DNA of 64,000 nucleotides from contig DATATI010000002.1 in the NCBI GenBank assembly GCA_036268875.1, positions 38,069 through 102,068 of the forward strand, in the 5' to 3' direction. Shown in pieces: positions 1 through 10,184 of the stretch. The stretch is from Polyangia bacterium (GTDB taxonomy: Bacteria > Myxococcota_A > Polyangia > Fen-1088). The first letter of the stretch is position 1, and every line of letters begins with the position of its first letter. Both the position numbers and the translations under genes were made by a program. Below the pieces are notes generated by a model, which was given only the letters and a program-made list of their open reading frames with translations, was not told the origin of the DNA and made no database searches.

Positions 1-822
1 GAGGCCGAGGTGCTGCCGGGCGACGACGTGCTGGTGGCGTACCCGATCATGGCCGCCAAGCTGCCGCGCCTGCGCGCCCTGGCCGCCAAGCGCCGCATCA
101 CCGTGGTGGTCGATTCGCCGGAGGCGGCGCGCGCCCTGCCCGGCATCGGGACGTTGATCGAGGTCGACGTGGGCGCCGGGCGCGTCGGCGTGCAGACCCC
201 CGAGCAAGCGGTGGCGGTTGCCCGCGCCTGCACGGATTTTCGCGGCGTCATGTACTGGCCGTCATGGCTGGACGAGCTCGGCTTTTCGCGGGCGCGCGCC
301 CAGCTGGACGCGCACATCGGCGCGCTGGAGGCGGCGGGATTTCCCGTCGGCATCGTCTCGGGCGGGTCGACGCCGGGCGCCGGCAAGACGCCGCTCATCC
401 CCCGCACCACCGAGATCCGTCCCGGGACCTACGTCTTCAACGACATGAGCCAGGTGGTGAACGGCCACGCCACCGTCGAGGAATGCGCGCTGCGCGTGCT
501 TGTCACCGTGGTCAGCACCGCCGTGCCCGGCCAGGTGGTGATCGACGGCGGCACCAAGACCTTCTCGGGCGACGGCACCCACGGCGGCACCGGCCACGGC
601 CTGTTCGTCGATCGCCCCGGCTGGTCCCTGAAGAAAATGAACGAGGAACACGGCTACGTGAAGCTGGACAACGGTCCCAGCGGCGCCACCATCGGCGAAA
701 AAGTCTGGGTCATCCCCAGCCACGTCTGCGCCACCGTGAACATGCACGACGAGATCGCCTACGGCCGCAACGGCCGCGTCGACGGCGCCTGGAAAGTCGC
801 CGCCCGCGGCAAGGTTCGCTGA
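1..822 (+). CDS. D-threonine aldolase / D-serine dehydratase-like PLP enzyme (5' truncated by window edge)
   Basis: Only the C-terminal 273 residues are present; the frame is open to base 1, so the gene starts outside the window. The visible part covers the second half of an alanine-racemase-like (fold III) TIM barrel and the C-terminal beta domain of the DSD1 family. The motif His-Val-Cys (bases 721-729, in VIPSHVCATVN) matches the His-x-Cys zinc pair of D-serine dehydratases and D-threonine aldolases. The phosphate-binding SGGSTPG stretch lies near base 360. The PLP lysine is upstream and not visible. These enzymes cleave or dehydrate D-3-hydroxy amino acids in the cytoplasm. The gene precedes a peptide importer on the same strand by 113 bp, so a role in amino-acid catabolism is plausible but inferred. 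The exact substrate cannot be read from the sequence. Confidence 0.85.
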   Translation, partial: EAEVLPGDDVLVAYPIMAAKLPRLRALAAKRRITVVVDSPEAARALPGIGTLIEVDVGAGRVGVQTPEQAVAVARACTDFRGVMYWPSWLDELGFSRARAQLDAHIGALEAAGFPVGIVSGGSTPGAGKTPLIPRTTEIRPGTYVFNDMSQVVNGHATVEECALRVLVTVVSTAVPGQVVIDGGTKTFSGDGTHGGTGHGLFVDRPGWSLKKMNEEHGYVKLDNGPSGATIGEKVWVIPSHVCATVNMHDEIAYGRNGRVDGAWKVAARGKVR

Positions 823-838
823 TTCGGTTGGGCCCCTT

Positions 839-868
839 TTGACAAGTGGAAACCCCGGCTGTTACGTT
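839..868 (+). promoter_or_regulatory. Putative sigma-70-type promoter of the peptide ABC operon
   Basis: TTGACA at 839-844 is a perfect -35 hexamer. TACGTT at 863-868 (18-bp spacer) matches -10 at T, A and the last T. Transcription would begin near 875, giving a leader of about 60 nt before the ATG at 936. Confidence 0.5.
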
Positions 869-935
869 GCGCCGGTTCGTTGTACCGGCGCCCAGCCCGC
901 GGTCGATTTTCCCGCACCACGCCAAGGAGGCCCCC

Positions 936-2495
936 ATGTCCGGCCGATCGTCTTCCCACTTGCGGCAACTAACGTTCGTCACCCTCGCCGCTCTCACGTT
1001 GTTTGGCGCGGCACCCACCGACGCGGCCGCGACCCCTCCGAAAGGCGGCACGGCCACCCTGGCGATGATCGCCGAGCCGCAGTCGCTGGACCCGATGACC
1101 ACCACGGCGGATCTGACCGCGACGATCATGCAGCACGTTTACGAATCGCTGTACACCTTCGACCAGGGCTGGAACATCCGCCCGATGCTGGCCGACAAGC
1201 TGCCGAAGATTTCCAAGGACGGGCTCACCGTGGAGATCCCGCTGCGCAAGGGGGTCAAGTTCCACAACGGCCGCGAGATGAAGTCCGACGACGTGGTGGC
1301 ATCGCTCAGGCGCTGGATGGAGGTCGCCCCGCGCGGCAAGGCGCTGGCCAAGAACGGCGCCACCGTCGACGCCAAGGGTCCCTATGTCGTCGTCTACAAG
1401 CTGACCCAGCCGGTGCCGTCGCTGCTGGCCCACCTGGCGATGCCGTCGGGCTTCGCCGCCATCATGGCCAAGGAAACCCTGGCCAACCCGCTGAAGGAAT
1501 ACATCGGCACCGGCCCGTACAAGTTCAAAGAGCGCAAGCCCGATCAGTACGTGGTGCTGGTGCGCTTTGATGGATACTCGGCGCGCAGCGAGGCCGGCAG
1601 CGGCTACGCCGGCAAGCGCGAGGCGCTGCTGGACGAACTGCACTTCGTGCCGGTGCCGAACGCCAACACCCGCGTCGAAGGATCGCTTTCTGGTCAGTAC
1701 GACTTTGCCGACCTGTTGCCGGTCGAGGCGTACTCCCGCCTGGACAAGCAAGCGAAGGTCGAGCCGCTGCTGACCAAGCCGTTCGGGTTTCCGTATCTGG
1801 TCCTCAACACCAAGGCCGGACCGCTGGTGAAAAAAGAGCTACGCCAGGCGGTACAGGAAGCGCTGAACGAGACCGAGATGATGACCGCCGGCTTCGGCGA
1901 TCCGAAGTTCTTCAGCATCGAGGGCAATCACTACCCGAAGGGCTCGCTTTATTACAGCACCGCCGGCGTCGAGCACTATAACGTCGCCGATCCGAAGAAG
2001 GCCGCCGCCATGGCCACCGCCGCCGGGTACAACGGGACGCCGATCCGCATCCTCACCAGCAAGCAGTACGAGTTCCACTATCGCATCGCCCTGGTGATGG
2101 CCGAGAACTTGAAGAAGGCCGGCTTCAAGACCGACATGCAAGTGGTCGACTGGGCCACGCTGGTCCAGCGCCGCGGCGATCCCGCGCTGTGGGACATCTA
2201 CACCACGCACTCGCCGTTCTTGCCCGAGCCGACGCTGACGCCGCCGCAGCTGGGCGACGATGCGCCCGGCTGGTGGAAGTCGCCGGCCAAGGACGCGGCG
2301 CTGAAGGCGTTCAACGGCGAATCCGATCTGAAAAAGCGCGGCCCGCTGTGGGGCAAGGTGCAGGCCGTGGTCTACGACGAGGTCCCGTACATCAAGGTCG
2401 CCAATTTCAACGGGCTGACCGCACGCTCCAAGCGCCTGGAGGGCTACACTCCCATGCCGTGGCCGTCGTTCTGGAACACCGGGATCCGCAAGTAG
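936..2495 (+). CDS. Peptide/oligopeptide ABC transporter, periplasmic substrate-binding protein (SBP family 5)
   Basis: 519 residues. An N-terminal signal peptide (about residues 1-31, ending in AAPTDAAA) precedes a class C binding-protein fold of the DppA/OppA type. Family features are the early GGTATLAMIAEPQSLDP segment, LRKGVKFHNG at about residue 105 and the NTKAGPLVKKELRQAV block in the middle. The ATG at 936 was preferred over in-frame upstream codons because AAGGAGG (924-930) sits 5 nt before it and the signal peptide then starts correctly. It delivers di- or oligopeptides, or another SBP_5 ligand such as an opine or sugar derivative, to the permease encoded next. Four genes follow in the same direction with tiny gaps or overlaps, so they form one operon. 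The ligand is not predictable from sequence. Confidence 0.93.
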   Translation: MSGRSSSHLRQLTFVTLAALTLFGAAPTDAAATPPKGGTATLAMIAEPQSLDPMTTTADLTATIMQHVYESLYTFDQGWNIRPMLADKLPKISKDGLTVEIPLRKGVKFHNGREMKSDDVVASLRRWMEVAPRGKALAKNGATVDAKGPYVVVYKLTQPVPSLLAHLAMPSGFAAIMAKETLANPLKEYIGTGPYKFKERKPDQYVVLVRFDGYSARSEAGSGYAGKREALLDELHFVPVPNANTRVEGSLSGQYDFADLLPVEAYSRLDKQAKVEPLLTKPFGFPYLVLNTKAGPLVKKELRQAVQEALNETEMMTAGFGDPKFFSIEGNHYPKGSLYYSTAGVEHYNVADPKKAAAMATAAGYNGTPIRILTSKQYEFHYRIALVMAENLKKAGFKTDMQVVDWATLVQRRGDPALWDIYTTHSPFLPEPTLTPPQLGDDAPGWWKSPAKDAALKAFNGESDLKKRGPLWGKVQAVVYDEVPYIKVANFNGLTARSKRLEGYTPMPWPSFWNTGIRK

Positions 2496-2517
2496 TCGTC
2501 GGTTTGATCGGGCGCGG

Positions 2518-3459
2518 ATGATCAAATACGTCGCCCGACGGCTTCTGGGCATGGCGGCGGTGCTGGTCATCGTCGCCGTGCTGGTTTTTTTGATCACCCG
2601 TCTCGCGCCCGGCGATCCCGCCGCCGTCATGCTGGGCGATCAGGCCACGCCCGACGACGTCGCCAAGCTGCGCGTGGTCTACGGCCTGGACAAGCCCATC
2701 ACCACCCAGTTCTTCCTGTGGCTGGGCGAGATCGCCCACGGCAACCTGGGCCAGTCCATCTTCCTGCAGCGCCCGGTCACCCAGGCGCTGTGGGAACGCG
2801 CCGAGCCGACCGGCCTTTTGACGCTGCTGTCGCTGGGCATCGCGCTTTTGATCGGCCTGCCCTGCGGGATCGTCTCGGCGGTGTTTCGCGGCAAGTGGAT
2901 CGATCAGGTCTTCACCGGCGTGGCGATGCTGGGGGCCAGCGTGCCCAGCTTCTGGTTCAGTTTGATCCTGATGCAGCTTTTTGCCGTCCGCCTGGGCTGG
3001 TTTCCCGTCGCCGGCTACGGCGATCCGGGCGTGGGCCTGCTGGAACGGATGTACCACCTGGTGCTGCCGTCGACGGTGCTGGGGGTCTTGAACTCGGCGC
3101 TGATCATCCGCTTCACCCGCGCCAGCATGCTGGACGTGCTGGGCGACGATTACATCCGCACCGCGCGCGCCACCGGCCTTTCCGAAGTGCGCGTGGTGCT
3201 GAAGCACGCGCTGCGAAACGCGCTGATCCCGGTGCTGACGGTGGTGGGCTTGACGGCGGCGCTGCTGCTGGGCGGGGCGGTGGTGACCGAGACGGTGTTC
3301 GGTCTGCCCGGGATCGGGAACCTGGTGGTCAGCGCCGTGCTTCGCCGCGACTACCCGGTGATTCAAGGCGCGCTGCTGGTCATCGCGGCGATGTACGTGC
3401 TGGTCAATCTGGCCATCGATCTGGCGTACCTGGTGATTGATCCGCGGGTGAAATACTAG
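2518..3459 (+). CDS. Peptide ABC transporter permease, DppB/OppB type
   Basis: 313 residues, the usual length for DppB. The N-terminus [27 protein letters not shown] is the typical first membrane helix of this family. It is followed by the LAPGDP motif, several further hydrophobic segments and the EAA loop near residues 205-235 ([16 protein letters not shown]), which contacts the ATPase. The protein sits in the inner membrane and pairs with the next permease. It starts 22 bp after the binding-protein stop, and its stop codon TAG shares its last base with the GTG start of the next gene. Confidence 0.95.
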   Translation: MIKYVARRLLGMAAVLVIVAVLVFLITRLAPGDPAAVMLGDQATPDDVAKLRVVYGLDKPITTQFFLWLGEIAHGNLGQSIFLQRPVTQALWERAEPTGLLTLLSLGIALLIGLPCGIVSAVFRGKWIDQVFTGVAMLGASVPSFWFSLILMQLFAVRLGWFPVAGYGDPGVGLLERMYHLVLPSTVLGVLNSALIIRFTRASMLDVLGDDYIRTARATGLSEVRVVLKHALRNALIPVLTVVGLTAALLLGGAVVTETVFGLPGIGNLVVSAVLRRDYPVIQGALLVIAAMYVLVNLAIDLAYLVIDPRVKY

Positions 3460-4319
3460 TGTCGCGCGTGAGAACGACCCGGCCGTTCGTGCTTTTTCTG
3501 GCCAAGCTGTTTCGCCGCCGACTGGTCTTGATCGGCGCGGTGGTGCTGGGGCTGCAGCTCCTGGCGGCGGTGTTCGCGTCGCTGATCTCCGCGCACGATC
3601 CGCTGGAGCTGAAGGTGCTGGAACGCCTGCACCCGCCGTCGATGGCGAACCTCCTCGGCACCGACGAGTTCGGGCGCGACGTCTTCGCCCGCATCATCCA
3701 CGGCGGGCGCTACTCGCTGACCATCGGCCTGGCGGTGGTGGCGCTGTCGGGCCTGGGCGGGTTGCTGCTGGGATTGCTGGCCGGGTACTTCACCAAGCTC
3801 GACGGGCCGATCATGCGCCTCGTCGACGCGCTGATGTCGTTCCCCGACATCTTGCTGGCCATCGCGCTCATGGCCATCCTGGGCGCGGCGGTCAGCAACG
3901 TGGTGCTGGCGCTGTCGCTGGTCTACACGCCGCGGGTGGCGCGGGTGGTGCGGGCGTCGACGCTGGTGCTGCGCGAGATGCTGTTCGTCGAGGCGGCGCG
4001 CGCCCTGGGCGTGTCCACCCGCCGGATTCTCAGCGTGCACATCTTTCGCAACCTCACGTCGCCGCTGCTGGTGCAGGCCACGTTCATCTTCGCCTACGCC
4101 ATCCTGGCCGAGGCCAGCCTGTCGTTCCTGGGCGTCGGCGTGCCGCCCGAATTGCCCACCTGGGGCAGCATGATCGCCAGCGGCCAGCAGTTTTCCCACG
4201 ACGCCTTCTGGGTGGTGCTGTTCCCCGGCATCGCCATCGTGCTGGCCGCGCTGTCGCTGCAGATGGTGGGCGACGGCCTGCGCGACATGCTGGATCCCCG
4301 GCTGCGCAAGGCGCTATGA
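3459..4319 (+). CDS. Peptide ABC transporter permease, DppC/OppC type
   Basis: 286 residues, GTG start overlapping the preceding stop by one base. A first membrane helix lies at about residues 20-42. It is followed by the conserved [27 protein letters not shown] segment at about 61-87, diagnostic of OppC/DppC proteins. The EAA loop ([17 protein letters not shown]) is at about residues 171-188. It forms the inner-membrane heterodimer with the DppB-like protein. The stop overlaps the start of the first ATPase gene (ATGA, 4 nt), indicating translational coupling. Confidence 0.95.
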   Translation: MSRVRTTRPFVLFLAKLFRRRLVLIGAVVLGLQLLAAVFASLISAHDPLELKVLERLHPPSMANLLGTDEFGRDVFARIIHGGRYSLTIGLAVVALSGLGGLLLGLLAGYFTKLDGPIMRLVDALMSFPDILLAIALMAILGAAVSNVVLALSLVYTPRVARVVRASTLVLREMLFVEAARALGVSTRRILSVHIFRNLTSPLLVQATFIFAYAILAEASLSFLGVGVPPELPTWGSMIASGQQFSHDAFWVVLFPGIAIVLAALSLQMVGDGLRDMLDPRLRKAL

Positions 4320-5398
4320 CGACGACGACGACCGCCAACACGCCGCTTTTGGACGTGCGCGAGCTGCGAACGTCTTTTGCCACCGACGACGGCCCGGTGC
4401 GCGCGGTGGACGGCGTCAGCTTCTCGGTCGAGTCGGGACAGACGCTGGCCATCGTCGGTGAATCGGGGTCGGGAAAATCGGTCACCGGTCTGTCGATCAT
4501 GGGCCTCATCCCCGATCCGCCCGGCCGCATCGTCGGTGGCGAGATCCTTTTTCGCCGGCGCGACGGGCAGACGCTGGATCTGGTCAAGGTGCCGCGCCGC
4601 GATCTCCTGGCCCTGCGGGGCAAGGAGCTCGGCATGATCTTCCAGGAGCCGATGACCAGCCTGAACCCGGTGTTCACCATCGGCGATCAGATCGCCGAAT
4701 CGGTACGCCTGCACCTCGGAAAAAATCGTCGTGAGGCGCGCGACCACGCCTGCCACATGCTGGAGCTGGTGGAGATCCCGGCGGCGCGCCGGCGTCTGGA
4801 CGAATACCCGCACCAGCTGTCGGGCGGCATGCGGCAGCGGGCGATGATCGCGCTTGGCCTGGCCTGCACGCCGTCGCTGCTGATCGCCGACGAGCCGACC
4901 ACCGCGCTGGACGTGACCATCCAGGCCCAGATCCTGACCCTGCTGGCCAAGCTGCAGGCCGAGCTCGGCATGAGCATCATCTTCGTCACCCACAACCTGG
5001 GCGTGGTGGCGCAGATCGCCCATCAGGTGGTGGTGATGTACAGCGGCCGCGTCGTCGAGAGCGGCCCCGTCGAAGCGCTGTTCGCCCGCCCGCTGCACCC
5101 GTACACGCGCGGCCTTCTGCGCAGCATGCCCAGCCGCGCGCTGGCCGAAGCGTTGGCGCAGCAGCAAGCATCGTCAGCGACGGCAGCCGCCGCGCCGGCC
5201 GCACCGACCATCATTCGCCGCGCCCGCCTGAACGCCATCCCCGGACAGGTGCCAAGCCCGCTGTCGCCGCCGCCAGGGTGCGCCTTCGCCCCGCGCTGCG
5301 AGCTGCGCCTGCCGGCCTGCGAGGAAGTCGTCCCCGCGCTGACCGATTTTCCCCCGTCGCAAAAAGCGCGCTGCATCCGCGCCGGCGAGGTCACGTGA
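4316..5398 (+). CDS. Peptide ABC transporter ATP-binding protein, DppD/OppD type
   Basis: 360 residues. Walker A GESGSGKS is at 48-55, the ABC signature LSGGM at 168-172, and Walker B LLIADEP at 188-194, followed by the H-loop in IIFVTHNLG. The C-terminal oligopeptide/dipeptide domain has the Cys-rich [17 protein letters not shown] motif that binds a [4Fe-4S] cluster in DppD homologues. It powers import together with the next ATPase. The start codon overlaps the stop of the permease gene by 4 nt, and its own stop overlaps the next start (GTGA). Confidence 0.96.
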   Translation: MTTTTTANTPLLDVRELRTSFATDDGPVRAVDGVSFSVESGQTLAIVGESGSGKSVTGLSIMGLIPDPPGRIVGGEILFRRRDGQTLDLVKVPRRDLLALRGKELGMIFQEPMTSLNPVFTIGDQIAESVRLHLGKNRREARDHACHMLELVEIPAARRRLDEYPHQLSGGMRQRAMIALGLACTPSLLIADEPTTALDVTIQAQILTLLAKLQAELGMSIIFVTHNLGVVAQIAHQVVVMYSGRVVESGPVEALFARPLHPYTRGLLRSMPSRALAEALAQQQASSATAAAAPAAPTIIRRARLNAIPGQVPSPLSPPPGCAFAPRCELRLPACEEVVPALTDFPPSQKARCIRAGEVT

Positions 5399-6456
5399 GC
5401 GCCAGCGACAGCGGCATCCACGTCGAGGTGACCGTCAGCGGCCAGGGCACCGCGCCGGCTGCGGTCGGCCCCGGCGCGGCGCCGCCGCTGCTGGACGTGC
5501 GCGGCCTGCGCAAGCACTTTGGCCGCGGCTTGCACCCGGTGCGCGCCGTCGACGACGTCAGCTTCACCGTCGAGCCGGGCGAGGTGCTGGGACTGGTCGG
5601 CGAGAGCGGCTCGGGCAAGAGCACCATCGGCCGCTGCATCTTGAAGCTGCTGGAGCCGACAGCGGGAAAAATCCTGTACCAGGGCCGCGACCTGACGGCG
5701 CTGTCGGCGCGGGCGATGCGGCCCTTGCGGCGCCAGCTGCAGATCATCTTTCAAGATCCCTACGCCAGCTTGGACCCGCGCCTGCGCGTGCGCGACATCC
5801 TGGGCGAGGCGCTGGACACCCATCGTCTGCACTGTGGCGCCGCGCGCGCCCCGCGCATCGGCGATCTTCTGCGCCTGGTCGGTCTGCAGCCGGAACACGC
5901 GCGAAGGTTTCCCCACGAATTTTCCGGCGGGCAGCGCCAGCGCATCGGCATCGCCCGCGCCCTGGCCGTCGAGCCACGCTTCATCGTCGCCGACGAGCCG
6001 GTGTCGGCGCTGGACGTGTCGATCCAGGCCCAGGTGTTGAATCTGCTGCAGGACCTGCGCGAGCAGTTGAACCTGACCATGCTGTTCATCTCGCACGATC
6101 TCGACGTGGTCGAGTTCCTGTGCGACCGCGTGGTGGTCCTTTACCTCGGCAAGGTGATGGAGGTGTCGCCCACCGCCGCGCTGTACGAGGCGCCGTTGCA
6201 CCCGTACACCGGCGCGCTGCTGGCGGCGTCGCCGAAGCCGGATCCCACCCACCGCCGGCCGCGCATGCTGCTCCAAGGCGACATCCCGAGCCCGGTGGCG
6301 CCGCCGTCGGGCTGCGTGTTTCGCACCCGTTGCCCGTACGCCGTGCCGGCGTGCGCCGAAGAGGTTCCGGCCTTGCGCGAAATGGCCCCCGGTCGGTGGA
6401 AAGCCTGCATTCGCGACGATCTGGGCGATGACCTGCGCGGCGCCGCCAGGCCCTGA
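5395..6456 (+). CDS. Peptide ABC transporter ATP-binding protein, DppF/OppF type
   Basis: 353 residues from the GTG at 5395, which overlaps the previous stop as GTGA. A longer open frame exists upstream but would lie inside the OppD gene. Walker A GESGSGKS is at 69-76. The signature [15 protein letters not shown] and Walker B FIVADEP are present, as is the C-terminal oligopeptide-transport domain with the [18 protein letters not shown]ys motif. The first 30 residues are a poorly conserved Ala/Gly/Thr-rich leader. It forms the ATPase heterodimer with the DppD-like subunit. It is the last gene in the tightly packed part of the operon. Confidence 0.95.
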   Translation: MSASDSGIHVEVTVSGQGTAPAAVGPGAAPPLLDVRGLRKHFGRGLHPVRAVDDVSFTVEPGEVLGLVGESGSGKSTIGRCILKLLEPTAGKILYQGRDLTALSARAMRPLRRQLQIIFQDPYASLDPRLRVRDILGEALDTHRLHCGAARAPRIGDLLRLVGLQPEHARRFPHEFSGGQRQRIGIARALAVEPRFIVADEPVSALDVSIQAQVLNLLQDLREQLNLTMLFISHDLDVVEFLCDRVVVLYLGKVMEVSPTAALYEAPLHPYTGALLAASPKPDPTHRRPRMLLQGDIPSPVAPPSGCVFRTRCPYAVPACAEEVPALREMAPGRWKACIRDDLGDDLRGAARP

Positions 6457-6501
6457 ACAAAAATAAATCAGTGTCTCTTTCGCGGCTCGGCGCGCGTTGT
6501 C

Positions 6502-6530
6502 TTGTCAGGCCCGGGCGACTCTTCTAAAGT
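6502..6530 (+). promoter_or_regulatory. Putative promoter of the second substrate-binding protein gene
   Basis: TTGTCA (6502-6507) and TAAAGT (6525-6530) are separated by exactly 17 bp. Both are close to sigma-70 consensus. Predicted transcription start is near 6537, about 60 nt before the ATG at 6596. This suggests the Tat-exported binding protein can be expressed apart from the permease operon. Confidence 0.45.
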
Positions 6531-6595
6531 CCGGCTCCGCTCGGGCCGCTTTTTCCGCCGATTTTCCACCTCCGCCGGCCGAGCGCAGGGTTGCC

Positions 6596-8689
6596 ATGGC
6601 CAAACAGCGAACGACGTGGACCCGGCGCGAGTATTTGCTCAACACCGCGGCGCTGGCCGGCGCGACGACCTTCGCCAGCGCGCTGCCGTCGCGCGCGGCG
6701 GGCGCCGAAAACGCCCCGCCGCCCGGCCCAAAGGCGCCGAAGATGGGCGGAAGTTTGATCGGCAACCTGGAAGGCCCGACGCTGGTCCTCGATCCCGCCA
6801 GGCGGCCGACCAAATTTTCCGAAGCGCCGGCACTGGCCGAGCTGGTCAAGGCCGGCAAGCTGCCGCCCGTCGAGCAGCGTCTGCCCAGCGAGCCGCTGGT
6901 GATAAAGCCGGTGCACCGCATTGGCCGTTACGGCGGCACCTGGCGGCGCGGCTTCACCGGCCCCGGCGACAGCGAGAACGGCGCGCGCTTGGTGTCCACG
7001 GACAAGCCGCTGTTCTGGGATTACACCGGCACCAAGGTCGTGCCGTGCCTGGCGCGCGAGTGGAAACAGAGCGCCGACGGCAAGACGGTGACCCTGTCTT
7101 TGCGCAAGGGTCACAAATGGTCGGACGGCGCACCGTTCGGGGCCGACGATTTTTTGTTCTGGTACGAAGAGATCTATCTGAACAAAGAACTGCAGCCCAC
7201 GCCCCATCCCGACCTGATGGTCAACGGCAAGACGGGAAACATGCGCAAGGACGACGAGCTGACCGTCGTCTTCGCGTTTCCCGAACCGAATTATTTATTC
7301 GTTGAACTCCTGGCCGGCAGCACGGCCATCGGCGGCGGGCAGGCCAGCCGCCAGACCCAGGGCAACAGCATGGGCGCGTACATGCCGCGGCACTATCTGA
7401 AGCAGTATTTGCCGAAGAACTCGTCCAAAAACGAGCTGGAGAAGAAGGCCAAGGCCGCTGGTTTTGACAGCTGGGTCACCTTCATCAAAAGCCGCTGGGA
7501 CTGGCGTCTCAACCCCGAGCTGCCGGTGCTGACGCCGTGGCGGATGGTCTCGCCGATCAACAAACCCACCTGGGTGCTGGAGCGCAATCCGTACTATTTC
7601 GGCGTCGACATCCAGGGCAACCAGCTGCCCTACATCGATCGCGTCAGCTTCTCGCTGGCGGAAAATCTTGAGGTGCTGAACCTGCGCGCGGTGGCCGGCC
7701 AATATGATTTGCAGGAGCGGCACACCTCGCTGGGAAAACTGCCGGTGTTTCTGGAGAACCGCGACAAAGGTCATTACGACGTGCGGTTGGATCCGGCGTT
7801 GAACGGCTCGGACGCCACCTTGCAAAACAACCTGACCTTCGACGCCGATGCCGAGATCGCCAAATGGTTGGGGACGCGCGACTTCCGGCGCGCCCTGTCG
7901 CTGGGCATCGATCGCCGCCAGTTGAACGAGTCGTTCTGGCTGGGCGTCGGCACCCCCGGCTCGGCGGCGCCATCCGAGAGCATGCCCTTCAGCCCCGGCC
8001 CGGAGTGGCGCAACAAATGGTCGACCCACGATCCGAAGCAGGCGTCGGCGCTGCTGGACAAGGTCGGGCTTTCCAGGAAAGACAGCGAGGGCTATCGCCT
8101 GCGCAGCGACGGCAAAGGCCGCCTGCGCATCGAGCTGCAGACGGTGGCGGCCGCGTACATTCCGCTGACCGCCATCGCCGAGATGATCCGCGAGCAATGG
8201 AAAAAGATCGGCGTGCAAGCCGACGTCAAGGAGCTGGAGCGCAGTTTGTTTTTCGCGCGCACCAAAGGCAATCGCCATCAGATCGCCCTTTGGCCCAACG
8301 ACGGCTCCGAGATGATCTTCCAGGTCCCCGACCACGCGCTGCCGGTGAACCCGGGCGCGTCGATCTTGAGTCCGTCGATCGCCGTCTGGTACGCCAGCCG
8401 CGGCGAAAAAGGCACTGTCCCGAAGGATCCGCAGCTGCGCAAGGCGATGGAGCTGTTTCGTTCCGCCGCCGGCAAGAAGGCACACGAGCGCAACAAGCTG
8501 GCCCAGGAGATCTGGAAGATCTTGATCGACGAGCAATACAGCATCGGCACCGTCGGCCTGTCGCCCGCCACGATGGGCGTGCGCGTGGTGAGCACCAAGA
8601 TGGGCAACATCCCCGCCCGCCAGATGAACGCGCCTCATACGCGAACGCCCGGATCGTCGCACCCGGCGACGTTTTTTTTCAAGGCGTAG
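6596..8689 (+). CDS. Tat-exported ABC transporter substrate-binding protein (SBP family 5)
   Basis: 697 residues from ATG 6596. Starting there places a twin-arginine signal at the N-terminus: TRREYLL at about residues 7-13, then a hydrophobic stretch and an AxA-like cleavage region (SRAAGAEN). The mature protein is a long SBP_bac_5 member, with LRKGHKWSDGAPFGADDF at about 160-178 and NPYYFGVDIQGNQLPYIDRV in the middle. It is larger than the 519-residue binding protein at the start of the locus, as in the subgroup found near peptide, sugar or opine importers. Tat export implies folding before secretion. It follows the importer on the same strand after 139 bp and probably feeds the same permease with a different ligand, which is inference. 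Confidence 0.88.
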   Translation: MAKQRTTWTRREYLLNTAALAGATTFASALPSRAAGAENAPPPGPKAPKMGGSLIGNLEGPTLVLDPARRPTKFSEAPALAELVKAGKLPPVEQRLPSEPLVIKPVHRIGRYGGTWRRGFTGPGDSENGARLVSTDKPLFWDYTGTKVVPCLAREWKQSADGKTVTLSLRKGHKWSDGAPFGADDFLFWYEEIYLNKELQPTPHPDLMVNGKTGNMRKDDELTVVFAFPEPNYLFVELLAGSTAIGGGQASRQTQGNSMGAYMPRHYLKQYLPKNSSKNELEKKAKAAGFDSWVTFIKSRWDWRLNPELPVLTPWRMVSPINKPTWVLERNPYYFGVDIQGNQLPYIDRVSFSLAENLEVLNLRAVAGQYDLQERHTSLGKLPVFLENRDKGHYDVRLDPALNGSDATLQNNLTFDADAEIAKWLGTRDFRRALSLGIDRRQLNESFWLGVGTPGSAAPSESMPFSPGPEWRNKWSTHDPKQASALLDKVGLSRKDSEGYRLRSDGKGRLRIELQTVAAAYIPLTAIAEMIREQWKKIGVQADVKELERSLFFARTKGNRHQIALWPNDGSEMIFQVPDHALPVNPGASILSPSIAVWYASRGEKGTVPKDPQLRKAMELFRSAAGKKAHERNKLAQEIWKILIDEQYSIGTVGLSPATMGVRVVSTKMGNIPARQMNAPHTRTPGSSHPATFFFKA

Positions 8690-8739
8690 CGCGCGCCACG
8701 CCTCAATAACCGTTCCCTGCACCTCGAACGGCGCGGCGC

Positions 8740-10151
8740 CTAAGGCGCGATGGGAATGGTCGCGCTCCGTGTTTGTTCGCCGCGCAAGATAGCCCCCGCG
8801 GCGCCGGTCAGGCGCAGGTACCAGTCGCTGGGCAGCGCTTGGCCGTCGATGTTCAAGGGAACGAAGGTGCCTTGCGCCGGCTGGGCCGCGGGCGTGGCGG
8901 CGACCTTGAACAGCGCGGTGCCTTCGTCGACCTCGTCGAACATCGCGCCGTACAGCATGGTCGCGCCCGCGCCGAGGACGTTGTCGAGCTGGTGCCAGTA
9001 AAACGCGCCGCCCTGCCGCGGAATTTGATTCAGTGACGACGGGCCGCCTTTCAGGTTTTTCCAGCTGAACCCGGGAAAGACCACCGGCAGGTACGCCACG
9101 CCGGCCGCTTGCGCCGCCGCCAGATCGGGCACCACCTGCCGGCTGAGAAATTGTCGGCGCCCGCCGCGTTGGCGAAGGCCCCGACGGTCCAGGGACTGAT
9201 CACGTCGAACGATCGATAGACCGCCGACCATTCGGCTTCGGGACGGGCATCATTGGTCAATGTCCGCCAGCCCCACGGCACGCCGCCCAGCAGCGTCACC
9301 TGCTCGGCCGCCGGCGCGGATGATTTGAAGTACGTGATGATCGCCTGCGCCTGGGCGGCCGTCGGGCCAGCGGCAAAGCCCAGGCCCCAGATGGCCAGCA
9401 GCGGTTTTCCCTGCTGTCGCAGGTAGCGATCGCTCTCGGTGACCTTCAGCGTGTTGACCAGATACGACCAGTCGGTCTTCAAGGTCTCCAGCAACGTCGC
9501 GGCGTTCGCCCCGCTCACGTCGTACATCACGGCGAACACCCGGCCGTACTGTTCGGCGCCGCTGCGCACGTTCTTGGTCACCTGGTTGCGAAAGGCGAAC
9601 AACGATTGATCGCCGAGCTCCGCCGAGAACCGCTGCAGCATCACGCCATCGAGATCGGCGTCGCGCATCCAGCGAAAATGCCGCTGTACAGTGGCCGGCG
9701 TCCACGCTGAATAAAGGCGGGCTGGCTGGCCGCCAGGTAAGGTCATGCTGGTGTCGAACAGCTCGTCGTCAGCAAGTTCGGCCAGATCGGGCCACAGATC
9801 GACGGTGACGTCGGCGGCGGTCGGCGTCTGGCCGCGAAACCAGTGCACCCAGCGGTTGGTCGGCGCGCCGTCGGCGGGACAGGCGAACCAACCTTGATAG
9901 CCCATCAAGAATTTGTGCAACAGCGTGCTGGCGTCGATGACCGCGCGGTCCGCGGCATCGGCGCCCGAACCGCCCGCGCCACCCACGCCCATCGCCCCGC
10001 CGGCGCCGCCCGAACCGTTTGCGCCACCGGCAGCTGCCCCACCGCCGCCGTTCCCGCCGCCGGTCACGCCGCCGATCGTGCCCGAGCCCGCGCACGCCGC
10101 CACCGACAGCGCCCCGATCGCCAGACTGTTGAGACGACCAAGCATACCCAT
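8740..10151 (-). pseudogene. GH71/99-like glycoside hydrolase lipoprotein, interrupted by a single-base frameshift
   Basis: Two overlapping frames encode one protein. The N-terminal part (10151 down to about 9150) has a lipoprotein signal (lipobox VAAC) and a Gly/Ala-rich linker. It continues with the catalytic-domain motifs MGYQGWFACPADG, DLWPDLAEL and HFRWMRDADLDGVMLQRF, typical of GH71/99-like 'xylosidase/arabinosidase' proteins. The C-terminal part (about 9150 to 8740) continues with SRQVVPDLAAAQAAGVAYLPVVFPGFSW and the rest of the barrel in the next frame. The switch falls at the AAA run 9148-9150; one extra A there would join GADN to FLSRQVVPDL. The span is 1412 nt, one short of a multiple of three. 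This is either a real inactivating deletion or an assembly error. The likely role is degradation of extracellular glycans at the cell surface. Confidence 0.8.
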
Positions 10152-10184
10152 TGGTCACCCGCTAACTGTCAACTGTTTATCAGT

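Noticed and set aside
5023..6276. 417-codon open frame opposite the OppD and OppF genes
   Set aside because: It spans two real genes on the other strand and has only shadow-like composition.
7295..8722. 475-codon open frame antisense to the Tat-exported binding protein
   Set aside because: Arg/His/Gly-rich shadow of a strongly conserved gene; long antisense frames are expected at this GC content.
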